Below are positions 16,344-23,913 of a DNA stretch of 26,325 bases, piece after piece. The position numbers were made by a program, and so were the translations under genes. The notes below the pieces were generated by a model. The model saw only the letters and a program-made list of their open reading frames with translations, searched no databases and was not told the origin of the DNA. The DNA comes from Planctomycetota bacterium (GTDB lineage: Bacteria > Planctomycetota > GCA-002687715 > DRQF01): NCBI GenBank assembly GCA_024275615.1, contig JAJRYU010000338.1, forward strand, positions 1 through 26,325, in the 5' to 3' direction. Each line of letters begins with the position of its first letter. Position 1 is the stretch's first letter.

Positions 16344-17120
16344 CTAACTTACTGTCAGGCCTTTTCGCATTCGCTCCCAATCCGCAGTTGCGTATCGTTG
16401 CTGAATCTCAGCGTTGACGACAAACATCTCGGGCATGTCTTTCGCCAACAAGATAGTCTCGCGTAGATTGAGCGGAGCATTGCGACGACTAAGCTCCTTT
16501 TCGACATCACGCATCAGCTGTAGGTCTGTGTCGGTATCAACCGTCAGCCTCAGTTGCGCGTACTGCAAGTGAGTCGGAGCCGAGATCTTGCCAAACCTGA
16601 ACAACTCTGGGTGACGAGTAATATAGGCGTTGAGATGCTCGCGTTCATCGTCTTGAGAAGCTTCGCAACTCGCCCATTCCAGGGCCGAGCGCGAGAAGAC
16701 GCCGACATCGGCGCCCAAGGGCAAACCAGGCATCCAGGCGTAATCTAGGTTTTCACGGTGCAGGAACGACACCAGAAGATCAACGATCTCCGGGTCCAAG
16801 AGTGGATTGTCACCGTAGGCCACGACAACCGTATCACAGGGAGTATTCTCGACAGCTTGAACAACACGCCCCAGTACATCATCAGCGGAACCACGGCAGA
16901 CTTTGACCATCGAATGGCGAGCAAGAGAAGACAAGGCATCATCACTCGCCTCTGTGGTCGTCGCCAGGATCACCTCGTCGACAAACTGTGATTGTTTCAT
17001 GTGTCGCATGACGTGCTCAAGCAATGGCACGCCACCAATCTCTTCCATCGCCTTGCCCGGAAGTCGCGTTGAGTCGAAACGGGAAAGCACAATGCCTACG
17101 GTTGCCTCTGACTTAATCAC
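16344..17120 (-). CDS. SpsF-type cytidylyltransferase (CMP-sugar activation)
   Basis: A 258-residue nucleotidyltransferase of the SpsF/CMP-KDO/NeuA-like group, expected to activate a nonulosonic acid with CTP to give the CMP-sugar. The N-terminal VGIVLSRFDSTRLPGKAM carries the R-x-x-S-x-R-L-PGK nucleotide-binding signature. Next come the VDEVILATT strand, VCRGSADDVLGRV and a VVVAYGDNPLLDPEIV strand with the metal-binding Asp region. The C-terminal RLTVDTDTDLQLM is typical of SpsF. The ATG lies 8 bases inside the 3' end of the NeuB-family gene, so both are co-translated. It is distinct from classical PseF/NeuA in type but fills the same slot. Product identity depends on what the synthase makes. 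Confidence 0.85.
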   Translation of the reverse strand: MIKSEATVGIVLSRFDSTRLPGKAMEEIGGVPLLEHVMRHMKQSQFVDEVILATTTEASDDALSSLARHSMVKVCRGSADDVLGRVVQAVENTPCDTVVVAYGDNPLLDPEIVDLLVSFLHRENLDYAWMPGLPLGADVGVFSRSALEWASCEASQDDEREHLNAYITRHPELFRFGKISAPTHLQYAQLRLTVDTDTDLQLMRDVEKELSRRNAPLNLRETILLAKDMPEMFVVNAEIQQRYATADWERMRKGLTVS

Positions 17121-18123
17121 GGTTCACTCCTCCACCAACAAGGCCCAGATCCAAAGCTTGGTTTTTTTCAATATCAACTTGCGCGACTGCGCCAACTACG
17201 AGATCCCGCTGTTCAGGCGCCAGGATTGTCTCAGGACGTACGCAAGCGATCATCTCGTCGGTAATGAGTGTGCCCTTGGCGATGGGCCCTTTCGCAAACA
17301 GGCCACGACGATAGAGTCGACTTTCCGGGCGATCAGGCCTGGATTCATCCACGCAAGTTCGCCCCAGACAGGCCTCGACATTGCGAATGCTCTGAATCAT
17401 CTGAGCGAGCTCGGCCGGGTCGGCCGAGATAGCGTGATCTGGTCCCGGTAGATCCTTGTCTGTTGTGAAGTGCTTCTCAATGACACAAGCGCCCATGGCA
17501 ACGGCCGCCAAGACCACATCGTTACCTAGAACATGATCGCTCCAACCCACTAAAGTACCGAATTCTTGCTCCATCCACGGCATAGAGCGCAGATTGACGT
17601 ATGTAGGGTTTGATGGGTACTTGGACACACAGTGCAAGACGACGACATCGTTGCATCCTGACTCCGCCAACGCTTCAAGCGCGTCATTGACCTCAGCCGC
17701 GACCGCCATACCGGTCGAGATGATCACAGGTTTTCCTTTTGAACCGACGTGCCTGAGGAGGGGCAAATTGGTGAGATCCATGGACGCAATCTTGAACGCC
17801 GGTGAGCCCACTTCATCAAGTAGGTCGACACAATCGTTGTCATAAGGTGTCGAAAGGAAATGAACACCTTTTTCCTTGGCGCGCTCTGCCAGTGTTTCAT
17901 GCGCGACTCGGTCCAATTCGCCATCACGAATGATTTCAAAATGGTCGACAGAATCGAGGACGAGTTGATCAGCACGATAGGTTTGAAACTTGACAGCATC
18001 GGCACCCGACTCGGCTGCGGCGTCAATCATAGCCAAGGCAAGATCCAGGTCGCCCCCGTGATTAAAACCAATTTCGGCAATCACATAGGTCTTGGATCCG
18101 ATCTCAAAATCAACGATTTTCAT
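17113..18123 (-). CDS. NeuB/PseI/SpsE-family nonulosonic acid synthase
   Basis: A 336-residue synthase that would condense phosphoenolpyruvate with a free 6-carbon amino sugar to form a 9-carbon nonulosonic acid (sialic, pseudaminic or legionaminic type). The TIM-barrel domain begins with YVIAEIGFNHGGD (about residues 13-25) and DAVKFQTYRADQLV. The metal and active-site segment VIEKHFTTDKDLPGPDHAISADP is near residue 220. A SAF (antifreeze-like) domain follows from about 272 (YRRGLFAKGPIAKG). I start at 18123, where the conserved N-terminus begins; upstream in-frame codons reach into the radical SAM gene. It lies 19 bases after that gene and overlaps the SpsF gene by 8 bases. Sequence alone does not settle which nonulosonate is made. 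Confidence 0.93.
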   Translation of the reverse strand: MKIVDFEIGSKTYVIAEIGFNHGGDLDLALAMIDAAAESGADAVKFQTYRADQLVLDSVDHFEIIRDGELDRVAHETLAERAKEKGVHFLSTPYDNDCVDLLDEVGSPAFKIASMDLTNLPLLRHVGSKGKPVIISTGMAVAAEVNDALEALAESGCNDVVVLHCVSKYPSNPTYVNLRSMPWMEQEFGTLVGWSDHVLGNDVVLAAVAMGACVIEKHFTTDKDLPGPDHAISADPAELAQMIQSIRNVEACLGRTCVDESRPDRPESRLYRRGLFAKGPIAKGTLITDEMIACVRPETILAPEQRDLVVGAVAQVDIEKNQALDLGLVGGGVNRD

Positions 18124-18142
18124 AATGTTTTCCCAAGAGTGG

Positions 18143-19402
18143 CTATTCCCGCCACACCCCTCCTTGCCATTCCATGTTTTCCATGTCCCAATCATCGGGA
18201 ATCCATTCGGCGCCATGTTTTTCGACGCCGTGCCGACAATAGTCACATCCTCTTAATTCACAACGACGATTGTCCCGATGAATCTTGCGAATCTGATTTA
18301 GTTTGTTTGAAGACCATGCCTCGGCGATGGTCACTTCCTTGTTCTTGACAACACGCCATTGGCCATCTTCGCCTCTGACCTTTTTTTCTGCAGTACCAAC
18401 GTAGCGCCCTACGACCAGACCTTGTTCTTCGTTGTGAGCACCGGTGCATGGCAGAAGTACGCCATTGGCGGACAAAGTCAATCTTTGGAAGGGATACTGG
18501 CATGCCCAGTCCTTCAGCACCACATCGTCGGGCAATTCGTCTTCCCGAAAGTCGAGAAGTTCATTGACGGTGATCCAACCGACACCAGCGCCTTCCATGA
18601 ATTCATGGTATTCACTGGGATCTCCTGCGATCGCCGGGAAGATTGTGTTGGTGCGAATCTGCGGCCGACTCTTGCCAGCGGCATCCCGCGCGGCAACCAG
18701 ACGTTTGATATTCTTCGTGACGACCGAGAAAGCGTCATAGTCACTGCCCTTTTTGTTCTTCGGTGTTCTTATCTTGTTGTAGACGTCACCAACACCGTCG
18801 ATCGAGAAGCTGATCCAACTGGGTTCGGCATCAACAATGGCGGCAACCATAGCGTCGTCAAGAAGTTGTCCATGAGTCAGCGACGTGATTTCCAGGATGC
18901 CCTGCTCGCGGGCATACTTGAGTACATCAGGAAATCGGATTTCGTTACCGTCTTCGTCACGGCCCCGATACATGGTGGATTCACCACGCCAACTGAAAAG
19001 CATAGATGGTACGCCTAATTCAGCGCACTCGTCGATGGTGGCTTTCACCACCGGCCAGGGCAACATACGTTGCGCACCCACGGCCGCGTCCTGGAATTCG
19101 TCGGTGATCGTGTAGCACATGCTGCAGCCCAAGTTGCAAGTGCTCACCAACTCGACTGTCACGGCTAGAGGCTGGGGGCCAGGATCAAATTCTTTGGCAC
19201 GGCGGTACCATTCAGACCGGTAGTGATCATAGCGCTGCCGCTCCTCGGCTGTGGGGAATTGAGCGGCAAGAAAGGCCTCTTCGCGGCTCATGGTGTCAAA
19301 GCTAAATTGCGAAGCATTGACGGGGACCTGGTCCTTTCTGCCCTGCCACTCTTTCTTCAATTGTTCTTCTCGTGGCCGGATCGAGGCTTTTGTGCTCGTC
19401 AT
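18143..19402 (-). CDS. Radical SAM / SPASM-type enzyme of unknown substrate
   Basis: A 419-residue radical S-adenosylmethionine protein. The [4Fe-4S] site is C89-x3-C93-x2-C96 (STCNLGCSMCY). Further core elements are FSWRGESTMY in place of the usual GGEP strand, LTHGQLLDD and WISFSIDGV. A C-terminal SPASM-like region has five cysteines (C301, C319, C381, C386, C389) that could bind an auxiliary cluster. About 80 residues precede the barrel, with charged, helical character. A GGGG ribosome-binding site lies about 6 bases before the ATG. It sits between a PIG-L deacetylase and the NeuB-family synthase, 19 bases from the latter, so a role in modifying a nucleotide sugar or glycan is likely. No small precursor peptide gene is visible nearby, which argues against RiPP maturation. 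Substrate unknown. Confidence 0.88.
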   Translation of the reverse strand: MTSTKASIRPREEQLKKEWQGRKDQVPVNASQFSFDTMSREEAFLAAQFPTAEERQRYDHYRSEWYRRAKEFDPGPQPLAVTVELVSTCNLGCSMCYTITDEFQDAAVGAQRMLPWPVVKATIDECAELGVPSMLFSWRGESTMYRGRDEDGNEIRFPDVLKYAREQGILEITSLTHGQLLDDAMVAAIVDAEPSWISFSIDGVGDVYNKIRTPKNKKGSDYDAFSVVTKNIKRLVAARDAAGKSRPQIRTNTIFPAIAGDPSEYHEFMEGAGVGWITVNELLDFREDELPDDVVLKDWACQYPFQRLTLSANGVLLPCTGAHNEEQGLVVGRYVGTAEKKVRGEDGQWRVVKNKEVTIAEAWSSNKLNQIRKIHRDNRRCELRGCDYCRHGVEKHGAEWIPDDWDMENMEWQGGVWRE

Positions 19403-19497
19403 TCAAATCCCCAAGCGGTGCATGTTCATGCGGTCCTGTGAGTAAGCCTATCGGCACAAGGCGCATGAATATTCAGCAGAATCGGTGAGAATCACGG

Positions 19498-20130
19498 CTA
19501 ATCAGCTACAAAACGAAGAACTTCGAAGCATTCAACGGCTGCCAAACCGAACTTGGCCGCTTGAGAGGTGTTTTGTGCCAGGATTTCCTCCACGAGGGGC
19601 AGAAGACCTCTGGAAAGTTCTGACTCGAACGCCAGGCAAGCGGCTTTCTTGCGGGTAAACGTCAGCGAAATATCACGAATAAGGCGGCCCGAAAACGTAC
19701 TTGCTGCTGGATATAGATTGCTTTGATAGCACAAGAACGAGGGCACGTGGCGGCAAGCCGAAAGCGTGGCTCGGGCCAAATTGTGATGATCCAGGTGAAC
19801 ATCCTCGAGCCAATGGCAATAGACCAAATCCGGTTTGAAAGCATCCACCAGGCGCCGAATGGCGATGACCAACGCTTCATTACATAGAAGGCCATTGGTG
19901 GGAAAATCGGCGCAATGCACCTCGCTGACTCCCAAGTGTGCCGCGGCAATCTCGCCTTCAGCTTTGGCCACCTGAGAATCTCGCATGGGGGTTCCGTCCA
20001 CGCTGGAATAGCCCGAATGGGTGGCAACAAAGATGGCAACATGGTCCCCGGCGTCCACGTGTTTAGCCAAACTGCCTCCACAGCCGATTTCAACGTCATC
20101 AAAATGTGCACCGACCGCCAATACCCGCAT
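19498..20130 (-). CDS. PIG-L/LmbE-family N-deacetylase
   Basis: A 210-residue zinc-dependent de-N-acetylase of the PIG-L/LmbE superfamily, which removes acetyl groups from N-acetylglucosamine-type sugars. Zinc and catalytic residues are visible in GAHFDDVE (H9, D11, D12, E14) and in HLDHHNL (H112, D114, H115). The usual AHPDD motif has Phe instead of Pro here. GAGG (plus-strand 20137-20140) precedes the ATG by 6 bases. It is the first gene of the minus-strand sugar operon, 95 bases before the radical SAM gene. A perfect GCATG-TT-CATGC palindrome (19420-19431) lies in that gap. The likely substrate is an N-acetylated sugar intermediate of the pathway; this is inference. Confidence 0.88.
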   Translation of the reverse strand: MRVLAVGAHFDDVEIGCGGSLAKHVDAGDHVAIFVATHSGYSSVDGTPMRDSQVAKAEGEIAAAHLGVSEVHCADFPTNGLLCNEALVIAIRRLVDAFKPDLVYCHWLEDVHLDHHNLARATLSACRHVPSFLCYQSNLYPAASTFSGRLIRDISLTFTRKKAACLAFESELSRGLLPLVEEILAQNTSQAAKFGLAAVECFEVLRFVAD

Positions 20131-20319
20131 GATCTACCTCGTTTCTTCCCTACACCGATCGGCTTTCCTCTGCATTCCATGAATGAAAACCCAAGTTTTG
20201 GGCTGATTTTGACGAATCATAATGCAGAAGGCTGTTATTTTACCAACAGTCGAGCTCAGCTCAGGATCATAGCTTATGTGCTATCCTCCTGCAGATAAAC
20301 GGTTTGCGAAGGAGCCACT
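20131..20319. promoter_or_regulatory. Divergent intergenic region between the two sugar operons, with a candidate plus-strand promoter
   Basis: These 189 bases separate the first genes of two divergent operons, so both promoters should lie here. A possible plus-strand promoter is TTGACG (20209-20214) and TGTTAT (20233-20238) with an 18-base spacer. AGGAT-(CAT)-AGC / GCT-ATCCT (20263-20287) can fold into a bulged hairpin just downstream. CATTC-CAT-GAATG (20173-20185) is a short inverted repeat. AAGGAG at 20309-20314 is the ribosome-binding site of the aminotransferase. No convincing minus-strand promoter was found. Confidence 0.35.
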
Positions 20320-21468
20320 ATGTGGAAGGTACCCCTGTTCGACTGCAATCTTGGAGCCAGCGAGAAGGCAGCAGTTCAGTCCGTTCTTGATTCCGGGTGG
20401 CTCACAATGGGGCCCATTACCCGAGAATTCGAAGAACGATTCGCGGACTATATTGGCGTCAAAAATGCAGTTGCTGTCGCCAATGGCACTGCCGCCTTGC
20501 ATCTCAGCCTTTTGGCGCTTGGGCTTGGCGCTGGTGATGAAGTGATCTGCCCTTCTTTGACTTTCTCCGCGACCTCCAATGCTGTTATTCACGCCGGTGC
20601 CACCCCCGTTTTTGCCGACATTGAAAGCACAAAAGACTTCAACATTTCGGCTCGAACCATCGAAGCCAAGTTGAGTCCACAAACAAAAGCAATCATCGTC
20701 GTCCACTATGCCGGTTACGCCTGTGACATGGGCGCCATCAACGAGCTGGCGAGAAAACACAATGTCAAGGTTATCGAGGACGCCGCCCATGCCCCCGGGG
20801 CATACCGGGAATCTCTGCGCTGCGGAGCGATGGGTCAGGTAGGTTGCTTCAGTTTCTATAGCAACAAAAACATGACAACCGGCGAAGGCGGCATGGTGAC
20901 AACCCAAGATGAAACCCTAGCCGAAAGAATCAGACTTCTCCGCTCTCATGGCATGACGACAAGCACAAGCGACAGGCACTCAGGCTCTGCCCGCAGCTAC
21001 GATGTTGTGGCTTTGGGACTGAACTATCGAATCGACGAGATCCGAAGCGCGCTTGGGATTTGTCAACTGGATCAACTTGATCTCAGGAATGCCCAACGAA
21101 AGTCTCTGGATGCTCTTTATCGTGATCTTCTTGCCGACGTGGAAGAAATCGAGATTCCTTTCGAGCACAACGCCGCCTTCGAAGGATCGTCTTGCCACGT
21201 CATGTCCTGTATTCTGACCGCCGACTTGGGGGTCACTGCGTTGCGCGAATCCCTCAAGGAATCCGGCATTCAAAGCAGTCATCATTATCCGGCAGTCCAC
21301 CTCCTTGAGTGGTACAGAAGAGAATTTGGCTACACTTCGGGCATGCTTCCCGTCACCGAGGAAGTGAGCAACACCCAAGTCACATTGCCTCTTTATCCGA
21401 GCATGACCGAAGACATGGTGTATGAAGTCGTCGATGCCGTCAAAGCGACACTGGTCCGGAGTCATTGA
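20320..21468 (+). CDS. DegT/DnrJ/EryC1/StrS-family sugar aminotransferase
   Basis: A 382-residue PLP-dependent aminotransferase that converts a keto nucleotide sugar to an amino sugar. Family features are SGWLTMGP near residue 25, NGTAALHLSLLALGL (55-69), VIEDAAHAPGA with D154, and FSFYSNKNMTTGEGGM with the PLP lysine K183. GLNYRIDEIRSALGICQL and the substrate-binding SSHHYPAVHLL lie further on. It is comparable in role to PseC, LegC or SpsC. A good AAGGAG lies 5 bases before the ATG. It heads the plus-strand operon and is followed after one base by the carbamoyltransferase (TGA-C-ATG). In the model proposed here it supplies the 4-amino group of the nonulosonic acid precursor. Confidence 0.94.
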   Translation: MWKVPLFDCNLGASEKAAVQSVLDSGWLTMGPITREFEERFADYIGVKNAVAVANGTAALHLSLLALGLGAGDEVICPSLTFSATSNAVIHAGATPVFADIESTKDFNISARTIEAKLSPQTKAIIVVHYAGYACDMGAINELARKHNVKVIEDAAHAPGAYRESLRCGAMGQVGCFSFYSNKNMTTGEGGMVTTQDETLAERIRLLRSHGMTTSTSDRHSGSARSYDVVALGLNYRIDEIRSALGICQLDQLDLRNAQRKSLDALYRDLLADVEEIEIPFEHNAAFEGSSCHVMSCILTADLGVTALRESLKESGIQSSHHYPAVHLLEWYRREFGYTSGMLPVTEEVSNTQVTLPLYPSMTEDMVYEVVDAVKATLVRSH

Positions 21469-21469
21469 C

Positions 21470-23185
21470 ATGAGAATCCTTGGCTTGAACCACGACATGT
21501 TTATTTCGTCCGCAGCCTTGGTGGAAGATGGCCAGGTCATCGCCGCCGTCGCAGAAGAACGATTCACCCGCGAAAAGCGAACCCGAGCGTTCCCGCGCCA
21601 ATCCATCGAATACTGCTTGAATGTTGCAGGAATCAAGATCGAAGATGTGGATGCTGTGGCAACGTCGTGGAACCCCGGAGCTTACTTTCGCAAATTCAAT
21701 CCCCTGGTCTCAAACCGTCGTCGACACATGGCAGAGCACCTATTTGCGGTGCCAGATCATCTCATCGACATGTTCCCTGAGGGCGATCACACCGCCCCTT
21801 GGCTCGAACTCAAAATACCGATCATGGGTCATACCTGCCGAGTTTTTTACGTGACTCACCACAGCGCCCATGCCGCCAATGCCTATCATTTGTCGCCTTT
21901 CGATGATGCCGCAATCCTCACCGCCGATTCGCAGGGCGAATACGAATCGACGACAATGCAACGGGGCCAAGGTGACCGGATCGAGAAGATTCGTTCGATC
22001 GACTTTCCCCAGTCATTGGGAGCGTTCTATGCCACTTTCACTGAATTCCTCGGTTTCCGTCCTAACTCGGACGAATGGAAAGTCATGGCCTTGGGAGCAT
22101 TCGAAGAAGGTGAAAACCCCTTCGATACCATCATGGCCAATGAAGTTGTATCGCTAGACAAAGACGGCGGCTACACATTCGATTTGGCTTTCTTCCAAGG
22201 TTACATGCCCGACAAACTCAACTTGTTCAGCGAACATCTTAGCCAGCGATTCGGGCCCCCCAGAGGAAAAGACGAAGCACTGGAACAAAGACACTTTCAG
22301 ATCGCGGCGGCCGTTCAACGTCGAGCCGAGCAAATCGCCTTCCACTTGATGAACCAGCTTCATAAGGAAACGGGTGCCAAGAACCTCTGTGTCGCTGGAG
22401 GTTTCTTCATGAACAGCCTCCTCAACGGCAAAATCAGGGAAAACACACCTTTCGAGGAAGTCTTTATCTCGTCTTGTCCTGACGATTCTGGCAACGCCAT
22501 TGGTGCTGCACTCTTTGCCATGAACGACATCCTTCACAACGGCACGCGCGTCCCCCAGGTACACAACTACTTTGGGCCAGAATTCTCCGACGAGGAGATT
22601 GAAATCACGATCAAGAAATACGGTTTGCGCGGCAAACATTGCGCCGACATTGCTTCTGTCTGTGCTGAACTGCTTGCTGGAGGGAAACTGGTCGGCTGGT
22701 TCCAAGGTCGCATGGAATTGGGACAAAGAGCATTGGGAAACCGTTCGATCTTGGCCGATCCCCGCTGTGAGTCGACCCGCGACAAGGTCAATCTGGCAGT
22801 TAAGTACCGCGAAAAATTCCGGCCCTTTGCGCCGGCGATCCTGAAAGAAGAAGCCGCGGCCTGGTTCAACATGCCACCGGATACAAATGTGCCCTTCATG
22901 GAGCAAGTCCACCCCATCCGCAAGGAAAAGCAAGCTGCCATTGCCGCTTGCGCTCATGCTGACGGCACCGGTCGCCTGCAAACCGTTGATGCAAAAACCA
23001 ATCCGAAATTCCACGCCTTGATTCGTGCGTTTCATGGAAAAACGGGAGTCCCTGTTGTTCTCAACACGTCGTTCAATCTCAATGGTGAACCCGTGGTCTG
23101 CGCGCCCACGGATGCGATCCGCACCTTCTTTTCTTGCGGGCTGGATGTTTTGGCTCTGGGAAACTGGCTCATCGAGAAGAATTGA
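21470..23185 (+). CDS. NodU/TobZ-family O-carbamoyltransferase
   Basis: A 571-residue carbamoyltransferase, the standard length of the TobZ/NodU family, which adds a carbamoyl group from carbamoyl phosphate (via carbamoyl-AMP) to a sugar hydroxyl. The Kae1-like N-terminal part has GLNHDMFISSAALVEDG, AAVAEERFTREK, the metal-binding histidines H130, H131 and H134 in YVTHHSAHAAN, and TADSQGEYEST with D153. GALEQRHFQIAAAVQ-like and CVAGGFFMNSLLNGK segments follow. The C-terminal domain has GWFQGRMELGQRALGNRSIL (about 408-428) and NTSFNLNGEPVV. I start at 21470, one base after the aminotransferase stop. Its own TGA overlaps the ATG of the WbqC gene. It probably carbamoylates the sugar made by this cluster. 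Confidence 0.94.
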   Translation: MRILGLNHDMFISSAALVEDGQVIAAVAEERFTREKRTRAFPRQSIEYCLNVAGIKIEDVDAVATSWNPGAYFRKFNPLVSNRRRHMAEHLFAVPDHLIDMFPEGDHTAPWLELKIPIMGHTCRVFYVTHHSAHAANAYHLSPFDDAAILTADSQGEYESTTMQRGQGDRIEKIRSIDFPQSLGAFYATFTEFLGFRPNSDEWKVMALGAFEEGENPFDTIMANEVVSLDKDGGYTFDLAFFQGYMPDKLNLFSEHLSQRFGPPRGKDEALEQRHFQIAAAVQRRAEQIAFHLMNQLHKETGAKNLCVAGGFFMNSLLNGKIRENTPFEEVFISSCPDDSGNAIGAALFAMNDILHNGTRVPQVHNYFGPEFSDEEIEITIKKYGLRGKHCADIASVCAELLAGGKLVGWFQGRMELGQRALGNRSILADPRCESTRDKVNLAVKYREKFRPFAPAILKEEAAAWFNMPPDTNVPFMEQVHPIRKEKQAAIAACAHADGTGRLQTVDAKTNPKFHALIRAFHGKTGVPVVLNTSFNLNGEPVVCAPTDAIRTFFSCGLDVLALGNWLIEKN

Positions 23186-23898
23186 TGAAGACAATTTGCA
23201 TTCATCAACCCGACTTCGCGCCCTGGCTCGGGTTCTTCGACCGATTAGTAGATGCTGATCTCTATGTTGTCTTCGACGATGCCCAGTTCTTGCGTCGAGG
23301 TTGGCATCACCGTGACAAGATTCTTGGGCCGAATGGCAGTCAATGGCTCACGGTTCCGGTGCAAAAGAAGGGTCGATTCGACCAAGAAATCCGTCATGTC
23401 ATTATTGACGATTCAACCGACTGGCGCCGACGCCACTTGCGCACACTAGAGAGTGTCTACAGCGGCCGGCCAGGATTCGAGAAGACTCAAGCCACTCTCG
23501 CGTCCATCTACGATCGACGTCATGAGCGTCTTATCGACCTCAATTTGGACATTATTTCCTGGTTGCTGTCAACATGCCAGATCGATGTCGATATCAAGAT
23601 GAGTTCTGAATTGGGCCTTTCTTCACGTTCATCTGAAAAACTCGTCGACATCATGAAGGCCCATGACGGCCACCGGTACATCACTGGAACGGGCGCCAAA
23701 GACTACCTCGACGTGGACATCTTCACAGAACAGAAGATCGAGGTGCATTGGCAGGATTTCGTCCATCCTCGTTGGAATCAAGGAACATCGTCCTTTCTTT
23801 GCGGGCTTTCGACTCTGGACACCTTGTACCACGGCGCATCTGTGTCCAAGATGCTCAAGCGAGAGGAGGCAGGGTTAGAATCTATTGACGGTGGGTAA
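23185..23898 (+). CDS. WbqC-family protein
   Basis: A 237-residue protein of the WbqC family (DUF-type, found in O-antigen and other surface-polysaccharide loci). The hallmark N-terminus CIHQPDFAPWLGFFDRLVDADLYVVFDDAQFLRRGW is clear, followed by NRDKI-like HRDKILGPNG, WLTVPVQKKG and, near the C-terminus, HPRWNQGTSSF, which is the family's PY-x-Q-x-G/F-like block. The biochemical activity is not well established. The ATG overlaps the carbamoyltransferase stop (TGATG at 23183-23187), so I reject the in-frame start at 23134. A GNAT acetyltransferase follows after 15 bases. Given its neighbours it may take part in N-acylation or other decoration of an amino sugar; this is inference. Confidence 0.88.
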   Translation: MKTICIHQPDFAPWLGFFDRLVDADLYVVFDDAQFLRRGWHHRDKILGPNGSQWLTVPVQKKGRFDQEIRHVIIDDSTDWRRRHLRTLESVYSGRPGFEKTQATLASIYDRRHERLIDLNLDIISWLLSTCQIDVDIKMSSELGLSSRSSEKLVDIMKAHDGHRYITGTGAKDYLDVDIFTEQKIEVHWQDFVHPRWNQGTSSFLCGLSTLDTLYHGASVSKMLKREEAGLESIDGG

Positions 23899-23913
23899 TC
23901 TGGAGACGAACCC

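Noticed and set aside
18124..18246. Upstream in-frame starts for the NeuB-family synthase
   Set aside because: They lie inside the radical SAM gene and add 41 residues before the normal family N-terminus.
18143..19402. Radical SAM gene as a RiPP maturase
   Set aside because: No small precursor-peptide gene, leader-binding domain or peptide exporter is visible nearby, and the surrounding genes all act on sugars.
19420..19431. GCATG-TT-CATGC palindrome as an operator
   Set aside because: Perfect but short, single copy, and without promoter elements next to it; noted in the deacetylase entry only.
22154..23194. Long minus-strand open frame (346 codons) opposite the carbamoyltransferase
   Set aside because: It is the antisense shadow of a well-conserved gene and its translation shows no recognisable family or ribosome-binding site.
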